Part shown: in pieces, positions 7,805 to 20,000 of the stretch
Layout of the letters: each line of letters begins with the position of its first letter
How positions within the stretch are numbered: position 1 is the first letter of the stretch
Source: CAZDAW01 sp964503685
GTDB lineage: Bacteria; Chloroflexota; Anaerolineae; Anaerolineales; Anaerolineaceae
Reading direction: 5' to 3'
Length of the DNA: 44,917 bases
NCBI GenBank assembly: GCA_964503685.1
Contig: CAZDAW010000019.1
Span: 1-44,917 of the forward strand
Translations under genes and position numbers: made by a program
Notes under the pieces: model-generated
What the model saw: only the letters and a program-made list of their open reading frames with translations
What the model was told of the DNA's origin: nothing
The model's database searches: none

Positions 7805-7819
7805 GCAGAATCGGTCTGC
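7805..7819. terminator. Short hairpin between convergent tlyA and MFS genes
   Basis: GCAGA (7805-7809) pairs with TCTGC (7815-7819) across a 5-nt loop, followed by ACTTTAGTTT on the plus strand. The stem is only five pairs, so termination is possible but weak. It is the only structure in the 37-nt convergent gap. Confidence 0.25.
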
Positions 7820-7823
7820 GACT

Positions 7824-9044
7824 TTAGTTTAACTCTCTCAAGCGGGGGACGCGAAACCAGATAAAAATTGCCAGGGCTAATAGAACGGATGCGCTGAACA
7901 ATACGGTGCTTGTTTCACCGATACCCGATGCCAGTGTACCTGCTATAAGCGAACCAAGCGGTTGAAAACCGAAGAAAGTCAATGTATATATCCCCATAAC
8001 GCGCCCACGCAATGCATCGGTTACGTGAGTTTGAACCAGGGCATTGGATACGTTCGCTACAAACATAAAACATAATCCAAATAAAACCAGGGTTATTACG
8101 GATAAGGGTAGCCAGCGAGCCAATCCGAATGCAGCCAGAGCAAGCGGCAGACAGAAGCTCCCTATTGTCAACAGCTTGCCTTTGACGCGGTATCGTCCCA
8201 GGGCGGCGATCGTCAATGCGCCAATTAATGCCCCAAGGCCGCGTGATGAGAGCAACAGTCCATTGGTTGTCACATCGCCGCGTAGAACCTTGACGGCCCA
8301 GGCAGGAATCAGTGTGACTAATCCAAAGGCGAACAGGCTGATAAAGGCCAGGTTGATTATTAATATTCGGATTGTCCTTTCGGCGGCAGCAAAGCGGAAT
8401 CCTTCTTTGAGTTGGGCGAGAGTTGATTCCTTGCGAGGCTGGCGAATAAAGGGCTGCAATTTCATCAGCAGTAGAGCGACGATGACTGCTACGAAGGATA
8501 AGCCATTGATTGTGAAACACCAGCCTGGCCCCAGCCAGGCATAGATCATTCCGGCGACTGCCGGCCCGACAATCGTTGCCATATTGAACATGGTTGAATT
8601 GAGAGCGATGGCATTGGTCAAATCTTCTTGCCCGACCAGTTCGACAACAAAGGATTGACGGGCTGGGGCATCAAAGGCATTGGCAATGCCCAGGAAGAAT
8701 GCCATAACGATAATCATCCAGGACTGTATCATTCCGGAGAACACCAGTCCAGCCAGCAGAAAAGCCGGGATCATCATAGCGGTCTGGGTGATCACCAGTA
8801 ATGTGCGCCGCGGCATTCGGTCAGCGATAACGCCGCCGTAAAGGGTGAACAACCACACCGGCAAGCCGGAAGCGAATCCAACATAACCCAAATAAGCTGA
8901 AGAGCCAGTCAACTGATAAACGAGATAACCCTGCGCTGTCGTTTGCATCCATGATCCCACCAGGGATACAAGCTGCCCTATGAACCATAACCGGTAGTTG
9001 GGATGCCTCAGGGCTAAAAAGGTTGCTTTTAGAGTAAAGGGCAT
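7824..9044 (-). CDS. MFS transporter (MFS_3/EntS-like)
   Basis: 406 residues and about 12 membrane segments. The loop between segments 2 and 3 carries the MFS signature GGVIADRMPRRTLL. The start RHPNYRLWFIGQLVSLVGSWMQTTAQGYLVYQLTGSS and the segment AFDAPARQSFVVELV are typical of the enterobactin exporter EntS/MFS_3 group. Members are proton-driven exporters of small molecules; the substrate is unknown here. It is monocistronic, convergent with tlyA and divergent from lepA, sharing a 104-nt promoter region with it. That spacer is AT-rich and holds TATACT-type hexamers but no convincing complete promoter. Confidence 0.85.
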   Translation of the reverse strand: MPFTLKATFLALRHPNYRLWFIGQLVSLVGSWMQTTAQGYLVYQLTGSSAYLGYVGFASGLPVWLFTLYGGVIADRMPRRTLLVITQTAMMIPAFLLAGLVFSGMIQSWMIIVMAFFLGIANAFDAPARQSFVVELVGQEDLTNAIALNSTMFNMATIVGPAVAGMIYAWLGPGWCFTINGLSFVAVIVALLLMKLQPFIRQPRKESTLAQLKEGFRFAAAERTIRILIINLAFISLFAFGLVTLIPAWAVKVLRGDVTTNGLLLSSRGLGALIGALTIAALGRYRVKGKLLTIGSFCLPLALAAFGLARWLPLSVITLVLFGLCFMFVANVSNALVQTHVTDALRGRVMGIYTLTFFGFQPLGSLIAGTLASGIGETSTVLFSASVLLALAIFIWFRVPRLRELN

Positions 9045-9148
9045 TGTTAATTTACCGACGTTTTCTTAAAAATGTAGTGAGTATTATACTTTTAAAATCT
9101 GATACCTCAACAATCATAATTTGGGTTATACTTCAATTTTGGAATTAT

Positions 9149-10944
<1,796 letters not shown>

Positions 10945-10948
<4 letters not shown>

Positions 10949-11949
10949 ATTTATCTGCAGAACACCCCCGCCAAAATTTGCGCGCCTGGTTGCCGGGACT
11001 TCTTATCAGTGCAGTTGCCATCTGGATCATTTACCGGATGGTGGACTGGAAGAGTTTCGGACAGGCAATTGTCAGCATGAATTTGTTAATGCTTGCCCCG
11101 GCGTTGATCTGTTACGGAGCGGCTATGCTTGCCCGCGCTCTGGCCTGGCGGGTTTTACTGCAAAAAAAGGTTTCCCTATGGCGAACAGTGTTGGGAATGA
11201 ATGAAGGTTACCTGATGAATACCCTTTTTCCTTTTCGTCTGGGCGAGCTGGCAAGGGCTTTTTTAATTGGACGCGCCACCGGCGAAGGTACTTTTTTTGT
11301 TTTGTCCACAATTGTTGTTGAGCGGGCTTATGATATGGCGTTTGCTGCTGGTCTGCTGCTGGGGATGCTGCCGTTGGCGCTGGCGATGGATTGGGCGCGC
11401 CCGGCCGCTTTTTTGATCTTGGGACTGGTTATGTTGGGCCTGGTAGCGCTTTACTTCATTACCCGCCACCGGGATCGTTTTTATGACCTGGTTTTGAAAT
11501 TTGGCGGGCGTTGGAAGTTTATCAAAGATTGGGCGCTGCCGAAGCTGCATGCTGTTTTGGATGGTTTTGGGGTTTTGACCAATCCGCGTTTATTCATCAC
11601 GAGCCTTTTATTTTTGGCTTCAAGTTGGGGAATTGCGGTTTTGGAATGTTATTTTATTATGAGGGGATTTGTTCCTGATGCGCAGGTGTGGTGGGGGGCG
11701 TTTGCATTGAGCGTCAGTTCACTTGGCGCTGCATTACCTTCCGCTCCTGGATCGCTGGGCGTCTATGAGGCGTCAGCAGTGGGCGCATTAACATTGGTGG
11801 GCTGCCCGGCCGCTTCTGCTCTGGCGTACGTTCTGGTGCTTCATTTCCTGCATTTATTTTTGTCTTCTATGCTCGGATTTGTCGGCCTGGCGCAAGAAGG
11901 CGAAAGCCTGTCGGCGCTTTACAGCAAACTTCGTCGTAATTCAAAATAA
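10945..11949 (+). CDS. Flippase-like membrane protein (LPG_synthase_TM/UPF0104 family)
   Basis: 334 residues with about eight membrane segments. The blocks LMNTLFPFRLGELARA (about 91-106) and PSAPGSLGVYEASAVGAL (about 265-282) are the conserved signatures of PF03706, the transmembrane part of lysylphosphatidylglycerol synthases, also found as stand-alone proteins in glycolipid loci. The soluble aminoacyl transferase domain of MprF is absent. The role is therefore unproven: lipid or glycolipid flipping is the usual guess. It overlaps lepA by 4 nt and is followed after 10 nt by a glycosyltransferase, which supports a role in envelope glycan or glycolipid synthesis. Confidence 0.82.
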
Positions 11950-11959
11950 TTGCCTCGAT

Positions 11960-13123
11960 ATGCGAGTTTTCATTGCCCTTACTTACTATCGTCCACACTA
12001 TTCGGGCCTGACGATTTACACCGAGCGTCTGGCGCGAGCGCTGGTCGAGCGCGGTCATCAGGTGACGGTCTTAACTTCCCGATTTAAACCCTCTTTACCA
12101 GCTCAGGAAATCAAAGATGGTGTGACGATTATTCGCCCCCAGGTATTGATGCGGGTGAGTAAAGGGGTCATTATGCCGACAATGACTTTAAGAGCATGGG
12201 AATTAATTAAAAAGGCAGATGTGGTGAACTTGCACGTACCACAACTGGATGCGGCGCCGATCTCGGTGGTTGGTCGATTGTTACGGAAACCAGTTTTGCT
12301 CACTTATCATTGTGATTTAAGACTCCCTTCCGGTTTTGTACATCGAGCGGCTAACCAGGTTTCGTTTATCGCCAACCATATATCAGCAATGGCGGCTGAC
12401 CGGATTGTGACCAATACATTGGATTACGCGCAGAATTCTTTTTTCTTAAAAAACTATCTCTCCAAAGTGGCGGTGATACCGCCGCCGGTTGAACTGGCTT
12501 CTATAACAGAGCAGGATGTTCTGCAATATCGGCAGAAGTATCACATTGAACCGGGAAAACAAATTATCGGCGTGGCTGCCCGATTTGCAACTGAAAAAGG
12601 GGTTGAGTATCTGATCCAGGCGCTGCCTGAAGTTCTCCAAGTTTACCCGGATGCTCAGGTTCACTTTGTCGGGCAATATGAGAATGTGTTGGGCGAAGAA
12701 CTATACGCCCAGAAATTAATGCCCTTGATACATAACCTCGGCGAGCATTGGAAATTTTTGGGCATTCTTTCACCTAAAGATTTGGCGGCCTTTTTTCGCG
12801 AGAGTAGTGTTACTGTTTTACCGAGCATCAACAGCACTGAATCGTTTGGTATCGTGCAGATAGAATCGATGATCAGTAATACGCCAGTTGTTGCCACCGA
12901 TATTCCCGGCGTTCGCCAACCGGTGCTTTCTACTGGAATGGGGAAGATCATTCCGCCGCGCAATTCTGCTGCTCTTGCCAGAGCATTAATTGAAATATTA
13001 TCTGACCCGGAAAAATTCAAAGGCGATATCAAAACAATCGCGCTTTGTTATTCGCCCGAGACAATTGCCGGGGAGTATGAAACCTTGTTCAAGGAATTGA
13101 TGTCTTCGTATGGCTATTGTTGA
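11960..13123 (+). CDS. GT4-family glycosyltransferase
   Basis: 387 residues from the ATG at 11960; upstream codons of the open frame overlap the previous gene and are not glycosyltransferase-like. It is a GT-B fold: an N-terminal acceptor domain with YYRPHYSGLTIYTERLAR (the GG-loop region) and a C-terminal donor domain with GVAARFATEKGVEYLIQAL and the E-x7-E motif in PSINSTESFGIVQIESM. It should transfer a sugar from an NDP-sugar with retention of configuration to a lipid or glycan acceptor at the inner face of the membrane. It sits between the flippase-like gene and two methyltransferase genes and overlaps the next one by 14 nt. Donor and acceptor are not predictable. Confidence 0.88.
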   Translation: MRVFIALTYYRPHYSGLTIYTERLARALVERGHQVTVLTSRFKPSLPAQEIKDGVTIIRPQVLMRVSKGVIMPTMTLRAWELIKKADVVNLHVPQLDAAPISVVGRLLRKPVLLTYHCDLRLPSGFVHRAANQVSFIANHISAMAADRIVTNTLDYAQNSFFLKNYLSKVAVIPPPVELASITEQDVLQYRQKYHIEPGKQIIGVAARFATEKGVEYLIQALPEVLQVYPDAQVHFVGQYENVLGEELYAQKLMPLIHNLGEHWKFLGILSPKDLAAFFRESSVTVLPSINSTESFGIVQIESMISNTPVVATDIPGVRQPVLSTGMGKIIPPRNSAALARALIEILSDPEKFKGDIKTIALCYSPETIAGEYETLFKELMSSYGYC

Positions 13124-13910
13124 TTTGGATCAAATTTTGTGGCGGCATCTCAGTGAGTTGCCCTATTTTCGGGCAATGCTGCGTGCAGTCGAGGATAGCT
13201 TTTACCAGAATTTAGACCTGCCATCTCCTACCCTGGATGTTGGGAGCGGCGATGGACATTTTGCGTCTGTTGCATTCAACCGCCCGCTGGATGTGGGATT
13301 GGACCCCTGGGCGGCTCCGATGGCGGAGGCGCGTGCGCGCCAGACATACAGGCTTTTGGTTCAGGCAGATGCAGCGAGGAGTCCGTTTTCAGATGGATGG
13401 TTTGCCAGCGCGGTGAGTAATTCGGTGTTGGAGCATATTCCACATATTGAAGCGGTGCTGGCTGATGTGGCGCGGGTGATGCGCCCTGGCGCTGTATTTT
13501 ATTTTTGTGTACCAAACCACCGTTTTCCTGAGTTGCTCCTTGGCAAGCAAGTTTTTGACCGTCTGGGCTTGCATTCTCTGGCAGAAAGGTACAGTCGTTT
13601 CTTCAATCGTATTGCCCGGCATGCTCACTGTGATTCGCCTGAGGTCTGGCAACGTCGCCTGGAGGACGCCGGTTTTGCACTCGAAAAGTCGTGGGATTAC
13701 TTCCCTCCGCAGGCGCTTCATGTTCTGGAAACAGGCCATCTTTTTGGGCTGCCGGCCTGGGTCTGCCACCTTCTGACTGGCAAGTGGATTTTAGTGAAAT
13801 CGCGGACCAACCTGGCTCTACCCTGGAAGCTAACCCGCCGCTTTATGGATAACCCCCTTTCGGAAGAAGGGGTTTGCACATTCTTTGTGGCTCGCAGAAA
13901 AAGCAGTTGA
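13110..13910 (+). CDS. SAM-dependent methyltransferase (class I, Methyltransf_11-like)
   Basis: 266 residues. The SAM loop is LDVGSGDGHFA (about 42-52); the acidic end of strand 2 is in GLDPWAAP, motif III is in VQADAARSPF, and SVLEHIPH is the post-III block typical of Methyltransf_11 proteins. The gene starts 14 nt inside the glycosyltransferase gene, so the two are probably co-translated. Likely it methylates a sugar or lipid-linked glycan intermediate made by the neighbour, but a role on another substrate is equally compatible with the sequence. Confidence 0.82.
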   Translation: MAIVDLDQILWRHLSELPYFRAMLRAVEDSFYQNLDLPSPTLDVGSGDGHFASVAFNRPLDVGLDPWAAPMAEARARQTYRLLVQADAARSPFSDGWFASAVSNSVLEHIPHIEAVLADVARVMRPGAVFYFCVPNHRFPELLLGKQVFDRLGLHSLAERYSRFFNRIARHAHCDSPEVWQRRLEDAGFALEKSWDYFPPQALHVLETGHLFGLPAWVCHLLTGKWILVKSRTNLALPWKLTRRFMDNPLSEEGVCTFFVARRKSS

Positions 13911-13976
13911 TCTCCGGTATAATTGCGCGAATGGATCACGTGCGTTTCTGAAATTTTGGTGGCATAATAAATTCCA

Positions 13977-14777
13977 ATGCGGAAATACCTTTATTATTTA
14001 AATTCCATTTTTAAACTTCTGACCGGGATAAAAAACTGGTTCCTGGCGGCGCGTGTTTTCCTCAAGCTCAAGCCGCCCAGAACGCCCGTTGTGCATATTC
14101 GCAAACCACCGCTGCGAATGAAAACACGCGGGGCGATGGATATTTGGTGCGTCAAAGAGACATTTCTCGACCGCCTGTATTGCAAGTATGGCTTTGAGAT
14201 CGGGTCTGGATGGCAGATCATCGACATCGGGGCAGCGATCGGCGATTTTACAATCTTCGCTGCATTAACCAGCTCTGAAAACGTTGTCTATGCTTATGAA
14301 CCATTTCCGGAATCTTATGCGCTGCTCGAGCAAAACCTGGAACTCAATCACGTGAGCAATGTGCGTTCGTATCCACAGGCGATTGGCTCGCAATCGGGAT
14401 ATTTGTTTCTTAACCAGTCCAGTGGCGAGCCATTGCAATTCAATACGGAAATGACGTTCAATCCTTCCCAATCAATTTCAGTGCCTGCTGTTACCTTGGC
14501 GGACGCAATATCATCTGCAGGATTGGAACATTGCGATCTGATGAAGCTGGATTGCGAGGGCGCTGAGTATCCCATTCTAATGAGTTGTCCGGTTGATGTG
14601 TTTAATAAGATTGAACGCATTGTCATGGAATATCACGATATCCCCAGACACCATCATAAGGAACTGGTTGATTTTTTGAAAGCAAACGGTTACCAGGTGG
14701 AAACTTTTCCTAATCCGGTTCACTCGAATATTGGCTATTTGCGGGCATGGCGTAAAACGAAAGCTATATCAGGGTAA
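13977..14777 (+). CDS. FkbM-family methyltransferase
   Basis: 266 residues. The SAM-binding part is IIDIGAAIGDFTIFAAL (about 81-97), followed by VYAYEPFPESYALLEQNLELN and then MKLDCEGAEYPIL, a combination diagnostic of the FkbM family. Members O-methylate sugars, polyketides or glycans. The N-terminal 75 residues are basic and partly hydrophobic and may contact membrane or acceptor. The 66-nt gap before the gene carries a TATAAT at 13918-13923 but no matching -35, so it may be read from the upstream genes. A hairpin follows the stop codon. Confidence 0.87.
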   Translation: MRKYLYYLNSIFKLLTGIKNWFLAARVFLKLKPPRTPVVHIRKPPLRMKTRGAMDIWCVKETFLDRLYCKYGFEIGSGWQIIDIGAAIGDFTIFAALTSSENVVYAYEPFPESYALLEQNLELNHVSNVRSYPQAIGSQSGYLFLNQSSGEPLQFNTEMTFNPSQSISVPAVTLADAISSAGLEHCDLMKLDCEGAEYPILMSCPVDVFNKIERIVMEYHDIPRHHHKELVDFLKANGYQVETFPNPVHSNIGYLRAWRKTKAISG

Positions 14778-14783
14778 AATTAG

Positions 14784-14810
14784 ATTATCCATGTTTACAG
14801 TGGATAATTT
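14784..14810 (+). terminator. AT-rich inverted repeat after the FkbM gene
   Basis: ATTATCCA (14785-14792) and TGGATAAT (14802-14809) form an 8-bp stem with a 9-nt loop, extendable by a G-U pair, and TTTTACTTT follows. It starts 7 nt after the stop codon at 14777. The placement suits an intrinsic terminator, but the stem is AT-rich and could equally be an operator ahead of the GT-C block. Confidence 0.4.
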
Positions 14811-14830
14811 TACTTTGGACGAAGTCGAAT

Positions 14831-17011
14831 ATGGATGAACCCAGCGTACTCGATTATCTTAAAGCGAAATTGACCTTCTGGCGAGAAACATCGCTCCATA
14901 TCCCGGAAGTTGATTCGGAAGTGAAAACAATCAGGACGAATGCTCAGCAAGCCGCCAGTGATGCAGGACGGGATACGGATTTAAAAACCGGATTGGCAGA
15001 AGCCAGGCCCGTAACGACTCCTTTACATCTCGTTTTACCATGGCGAACATTGGTAATGATTTTCCTGGCATTGTTTGCACAACGCGCCCTTGAGCCTCCT
15101 AATCGTTCATGGATGCTGGGACTGGGGTTGTATTTATTTGCGGCTATTTTTATGGTCTGGGCTTATATAAAAACCGAAGTGCGGCCGCCCGATTTGGAAC
15201 CCGATGAACGCCGGTTTACCGATTTTTCGGTTCGGCGGTATGATGTTCTCATCGGAATCCCGCTGGCGCTGCTGGCTTTTGCTCTCTTTGGAGGCAACAG
15301 ATTTTCGCTGTTAAATGTGGGACTCTGGTTGCTCTCGTTAGCCTTTCTGATTCGGGCTTTCTGGATCTCGTCGCCCCGTTCAAAGAACTGGCTCCAGAAA
15401 GCCAGGACTTTTTTCCTCGATCCTCACCTGACACTGAAGATTACCCCATTATGGCTGGTTGTTGGGGCGGCCATTGCGTTCGTAATTTTCTTCCGCTTTT
15501 ACCATCTCAACCAGGTGCCTCCGGAAATGGTCAGCGATCATGCCGAGAAGTTGCTGGATGTTTATGATGTTTTGAATGGAAAAACATCAATTTATTTTCC
15601 TCGTAATACCGGACGGGAATTTTTTCAGTTCTACCTGACTGCTGCGATTATTTTATTGTTCAACACAGGAGTCACTTTTCTCAGTCTTAAATTGGGTACG
15701 GCGTTGGCTGGTCTGTTTACCCTGCCATATATCTACTTGTTGGGGAAAGAAGTGGGTAATCGCTGGGCGGGTTTTTGGGCGATGTTTTTTGCCGGCATTG
15801 CCTACTGGCCGAATGTCTATTCTCGTCTGGGGCTGCGCTTTCCGCTTTACCCTCTGTTTGCTGCGCCGACGCTCTATTATCTGATTAGAGGCTTGCGGAC
15901 CTCTAATCGAAATGATTTCATTCTGGCCGGCTTGGCGCTTGGCCTCGGTTTGCACGGTTATACATCATTCCGTATTGTCCCGTTTCTGGTGATCATCGCG
16001 GTTGCTTTATATCTGATTCACCGTCAATCGCAGGGAGCGCGCAAGCAGGCGTTGTATGGTCTGGGTGTGCTGGTTGCCATTTCCTTCGTGATTTTTTTGC
16101 CCCTGTTTCGATTTGCATTGGAAAATCCAGAACTCTTTGCCTACCGCGCCTTTACCCGATTGAGTGATTGGGAACAACCGTTGCCTGGCCCGGCATGGCA
16201 GATTTTCCTGCAGAATTTATGGAACGCAGTAACGATGTTCTTTTGGTCTGATGGTGGGATATGGGTGCATTCGGTGACTTATCGCCCGGCTCTGGATGTG
16301 GTATCAGGGGCATTATTATTCCTGGGAATAGCATTATTGATTGTGCGTTATGCTCGCAACAGAAATTGGGTTGATATATTCCTGATCATTTCTATCCCAA
16401 TGTTGATGATGCCCTCGATACTTTCGTTGGCTTTTCCGGGTGAAAACCCTTCGTTGAACCGTACATCCGGCGCCATCATTCCGGTGTTTGTGATCATCGG
16501 CATTGCCATGGATAGTATTGTTCGCGGTTTAAAATCCCGCCTGACGCAGCGGGCAGGAAATGGACTTGCCGGCGTTGTTGTTTTGATTCTGGTGGCTTGG
16601 GCTTCGTTTCAGAATTATGATCTCGTCTTCAATCAGTATCAAAAGGTTTATCTGCGGTCATCCTGGAACACCTCAGAAATTGGACAGATCATTCGCTCCT
16701 TCTCAGAATCGATTGGCAGCGCGGACGATGTGTGGGTTGTGGGTTATCCTTACTGGGTGGACACCCGATTGGTGGGTATCAATGCGGGTTACCCTACAAA
16801 AGATTACGCTATTTGGCCGGAGCAGTTCCAGGATACACTTACAAATCCCCGAACCAAGTTGTTCATCTTGAACCCTCAAGATTCGGAAGGGCTGAGAAAA
16901 TTGAAGGAAGTTTACCCGCAAGGCGTTTCGTGGGTGTATAAATCAAAGGTGGAAACAAAAGATCTTATAATGTTTCTGGTACCTGCGGTTCAAGAGGCAA
17001 TAGCGCCGTAA
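14831..17011 (+). CDS. GT-C-fold glycosyltransferase-like membrane protein (GT39/ArnT-like)
   Basis: 726 residues. The N-terminal 65 or so are soluble and polar. About twelve membrane segments follow, and then a short soluble C-terminal domain (about 600-726). The first extracytoplasmic loop holds PPEMVSDHAEKLLDVYDVL (about 229-247); its Asp-containing motif is where GT-C enzymes keep their catalytic acidic residue. PRNTGREFFQFYLTA and ARLGLRFPLYPLF-like segments recall the GT39/GT83 group, which moves sugars from polyprenyl-phosphate donors to extracytoplasmic acceptors. It is the first of four large membrane proteins on one strand and ends 16 nt before the next. Donor and acceptor are unknown. 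Confidence 0.75.
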   Translation: MDEPSVLDYLKAKLTFWRETSLHIPEVDSEVKTIRTNAQQAASDAGRDTDLKTGLAEARPVTTPLHLVLPWRTLVMIFLALFAQRALEPPNRSWMLGLGLYLFAAIFMVWAYIKTEVRPPDLEPDERRFTDFSVRRYDVLIGIPLALLAFALFGGNRFSLLNVGLWLLSLAFLIRAFWISSPRSKNWLQKARTFFLDPHLTLKITPLWLVVGAAIAFVIFFRFYHLNQVPPEMVSDHAEKLLDVYDVLNGKTSIYFPRNTGREFFQFYLTAAIILLFNTGVTFLSLKLGTALAGLFTLPYIYLLGKEVGNRWAGFWAMFFAGIAYWPNVYSRLGLRFPLYPLFAAPTLYYLIRGLRTSNRNDFILAGLALGLGLHGYTSFRIVPFLVIIAVALYLIHRQSQGARKQALYGLGVLVAISFVIFLPLFRFALENPELFAYRAFTRLSDWEQPLPGPAWQIFLQNLWNAVTMFFWSDGGIWVHSVTYRPALDVVSGALLFLGIALLIVRYARNRNWVDIFLIISIPMLMMPSILSLAFPGENPSLNRTSGAIIPVFVIIGIAMDSIVRGLKSRLTQRAGNGLAGVVVLILVAWASFQNYDLVFNQYQKVYLRSSWNTSEIGQIIRSFSESIGSADDVWVVGYPYWVDTRLVGINAGYPTKDYAIWPEQFQDTLTNPRTKLFILNPQDSEGLRKLKEVYPQGVSWVYKSKVETKDLIMFLVPAVQEAIAP

Positions 17012-17027
17012 CAGGATTAGGTTATCT

Positions 17028-20000
17028 ATGCAGAGTATAATGACTGATTCGAAAAATTCACCTGTGAGTTTCAGGGGTAAATTGTGGATTTGCGACCTCT
17101 TAATGGTTGTTGTTCTGCTGTGCGGGGCTTATTTTCGCCTGGTTGGTCTTGATTGGGACGAAGGCCATCACTTACACCCGGATGAACGTTTCCTGACGAT
17201 GGTCGAAACGGCCATATCGCCGGTCAAGAATCTTTCAGAATACTTTAATACCGGGGTATCCAGTTTGAATCCCCATAATCGGGGGTACAGCTATTATGTG
17301 TATGGGACATTGCCCATCTTTATCGTTCGTTATGTTGGTGAATGGATCAACCAGACAGGATACGACCAGATTAATGTGGTGGGCCGCCAACTTTCTGCTG
17401 TGGTCGATTTGCTGACGGTGTTGCTGGTTTATCTGATCGCTTCGCGGCTTTACGATAAGCGTGTGGGGCTTCTGGCTGCTGCATTCTCAGCGTGCGCGGT
17501 CATGCAGATTCAGCTTTCGCATTATTTTACCGTTGATACTTTTACGAATTTTTTTACTTTTCTGGCTTTTTATTTTGCGATCCGGATTCAAGTTGCAAAA
17601 CACCCCGCAGCAAACAATTCTTCGCAATCTCTTTCTGATGATAATGAATTAAATGCACGAGTTGCTCAGCCTGATAATCGCTTGGCATCTTTCAACAAAG
17701 CCATGTTGCTCGCCTCGATTTTATTTGGCGTTGCGCTGGGAATGGCGCTGGCTTCAAAAGTTAGTGCAGCTCCCCTTGCTATCTTGTTGCCGGCTGGTAT
17801 GGCTGTGTGGTTTTTCCGCCTTCCACCTGAAGAGCAGAAACGTCAGATTCCGCTGTTGTTACGCAACCTGATCCTGGCGGCAATTGTCAGTGTGGTCGTC
17901 TTTCGAATTTTCCAGCCTTATGCTTTTAGCGGGCCGGGTTTTTTAGGCATCAAACTGAACTCGAAGTGGATTGCCAATCTGCAAGAGTTGCGCGCTCAAA
18001 GCTCAGGCGATGTTGATTTCCCGCCGGCTTTGCAGTGGGCGCGCCGGCCGATCTGGTTTGCCTGGAAGAATATGGTGTTATGGGGGCTGGGTTTGCCGCT
18101 TGGCATTCTTGCGTGGTCAGGTTTTATCTGGATGGGTTGGCGTTTGATCAAGAAGGAATGGCAACACAGCCTGATCTGGTTTTGGACGGCGGTTTATTTT
18201 GTGTGGCAGTCTGTTTCCTGGGTGCGGGCAATGCGCTACCAGGTGCTGGTTTACCCCACGTTGGCAATAATTGCTGCCTGGGCGGTGATCAGCCTGTGGG
18301 ATAAATATGCAAAAAAAGCTGCAATGGTTAATCAGACGGGGCGAAAACGTATCCATTTTGCTCAGGTCCTTGCTATTGTGGTGGGCGTTGTCGTATTGAT
18401 CGGTTCTGCTTTGTGGGCGTATGCTTTTTCGAATATCTACACCCGACCGGTTACCCGAGTTGAGGCCAGCGACTGGATTTATCAAAATATCCCTGGCCCG
18501 GTGACGCTCACAATTCAAACGCCCCAGGGAGAGTTCAATCAGCCGCTTGCTTACCGCGCCGGAGAGACGATTATCCCTGGAGAGCCTTTCAAAATAGGTT
18601 TTACGGCGCCGGATAATGGTTTACTTACACAGGTGAAATTCGATCATCTGGTCGATCTGCAGACAAACCCCGTATCGAAAATGTTACGGTTAACACTTTA
18701 TGATGCCGCCAATCAAGACCAGCCTCTGGCATTTGCTGATATCGAGGATGTCTTTGCTGCAAATGGCGAGGCGCTTGGACAGCCCTATACGTTTAATTTC
18801 AATAACGTGGTCAGTTTATCGCCAAAGAGTAATTACCTGCTGCAAGCGGAATTACTCGGCAATGAGGGAGCGATAGGCGTCAATGGCGTAATCACCCTGA
18901 TCAGCCAATCTGCGACAGGGGAAAATGTTCAGAATGGATTGCCTTATACGGTGCAAAGCATCCGGCCTGGGATTGCCTATTATTCCGCTTTCTCGGCGAA
19001 TGCGACAGGAACGGTGTCAAAGATTTTACTGCCTCACGTCGTTGACCGCGAAGCCAATGCCGGTCAAAAATCACTGCGACTGGTGATTTCGGCTATGCCG
19101 GAAGGCGAGAGGCCGCTTGGCTCAGCAATTGTTAAAAGTGATTTTCTTCCCGATAATGACCCGCGCGGGACTTCATACGAACTTGTCCTCGATAAACCGG
19201 TTGCAGTGCAGAAACAGCAAACTTATTATTTATCTTTGATCATGGATGAAGGGCAGGGAGCGTTGACCCTCTATGGTAATACCCCGGCGCACGAAAGCTC
19301 ATGGGATGACGCGCTTCCCTTGCCGAGGAATGGCTTTGCGCCTTACGATACTTATGGAGGAATTTATCGCGGCGACCTGAACTTTGAAATGTATTGGGAT
19401 GATAATGCCGATAAACGCGCTCGTTTCCAATCTATACTCGACCAGGCTGATTATATATTTATCAGCTCAAATCGACAGTGGGGGACAACGGTACGGGTTC
19501 CTGAACGGTATCCATTGACCACGGTTTTTTATCGTCAATTGCTCGGCTGCCCGGACGATCAGGAGATCACCTGGTGTTACAGCGTTGCACAGCCCGGTAT
19601 GTTTGAGGGGAATTTGGGTTATGAACTGACAGCCGTGTTCCAATCGGATCCAAACCTGGGTTCGTTTAAGATAAATGACCAGTTTGCCGAAGAGGCTTTT
19701 ACTGTTTATGATCACCCAAAAGTTTTGATCTTTAAAAAGACGGCAGGGTACGAATCAAAGAAGGTCAGCAAAATACTCGGCGCGGTAGATTTGACGCAGG
19801 TCGTTCACTTGTTGCCCGGTAAAACCAGCGGCCGCCCTGGGAATTTGATGCTGCCTGAAGACCGGTTGGCCGAACAGCAGGCCAACGGCACATGGGCGGA
19901 GCTGTTCAATTCCAATGCTGTTCAAAATAAGTATCCAGCGGTTGGGCTGGTGATCTGGTATTTGAGCGTCACTTTACTTGGCCTAATTGTTTACCCATTC

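Noticed and set aside
9044..9148. Upstream extension of lepA
   Set aside because: The added residues precede the conserved LepA start, are AT-rich and overlap the start of the divergent MFS gene.
13918..13923. TATAAT upstream of the FkbM gene as a promoter
   Set aside because: No -35 at a usable distance and no TGn extension; the gene may be read from upstream.
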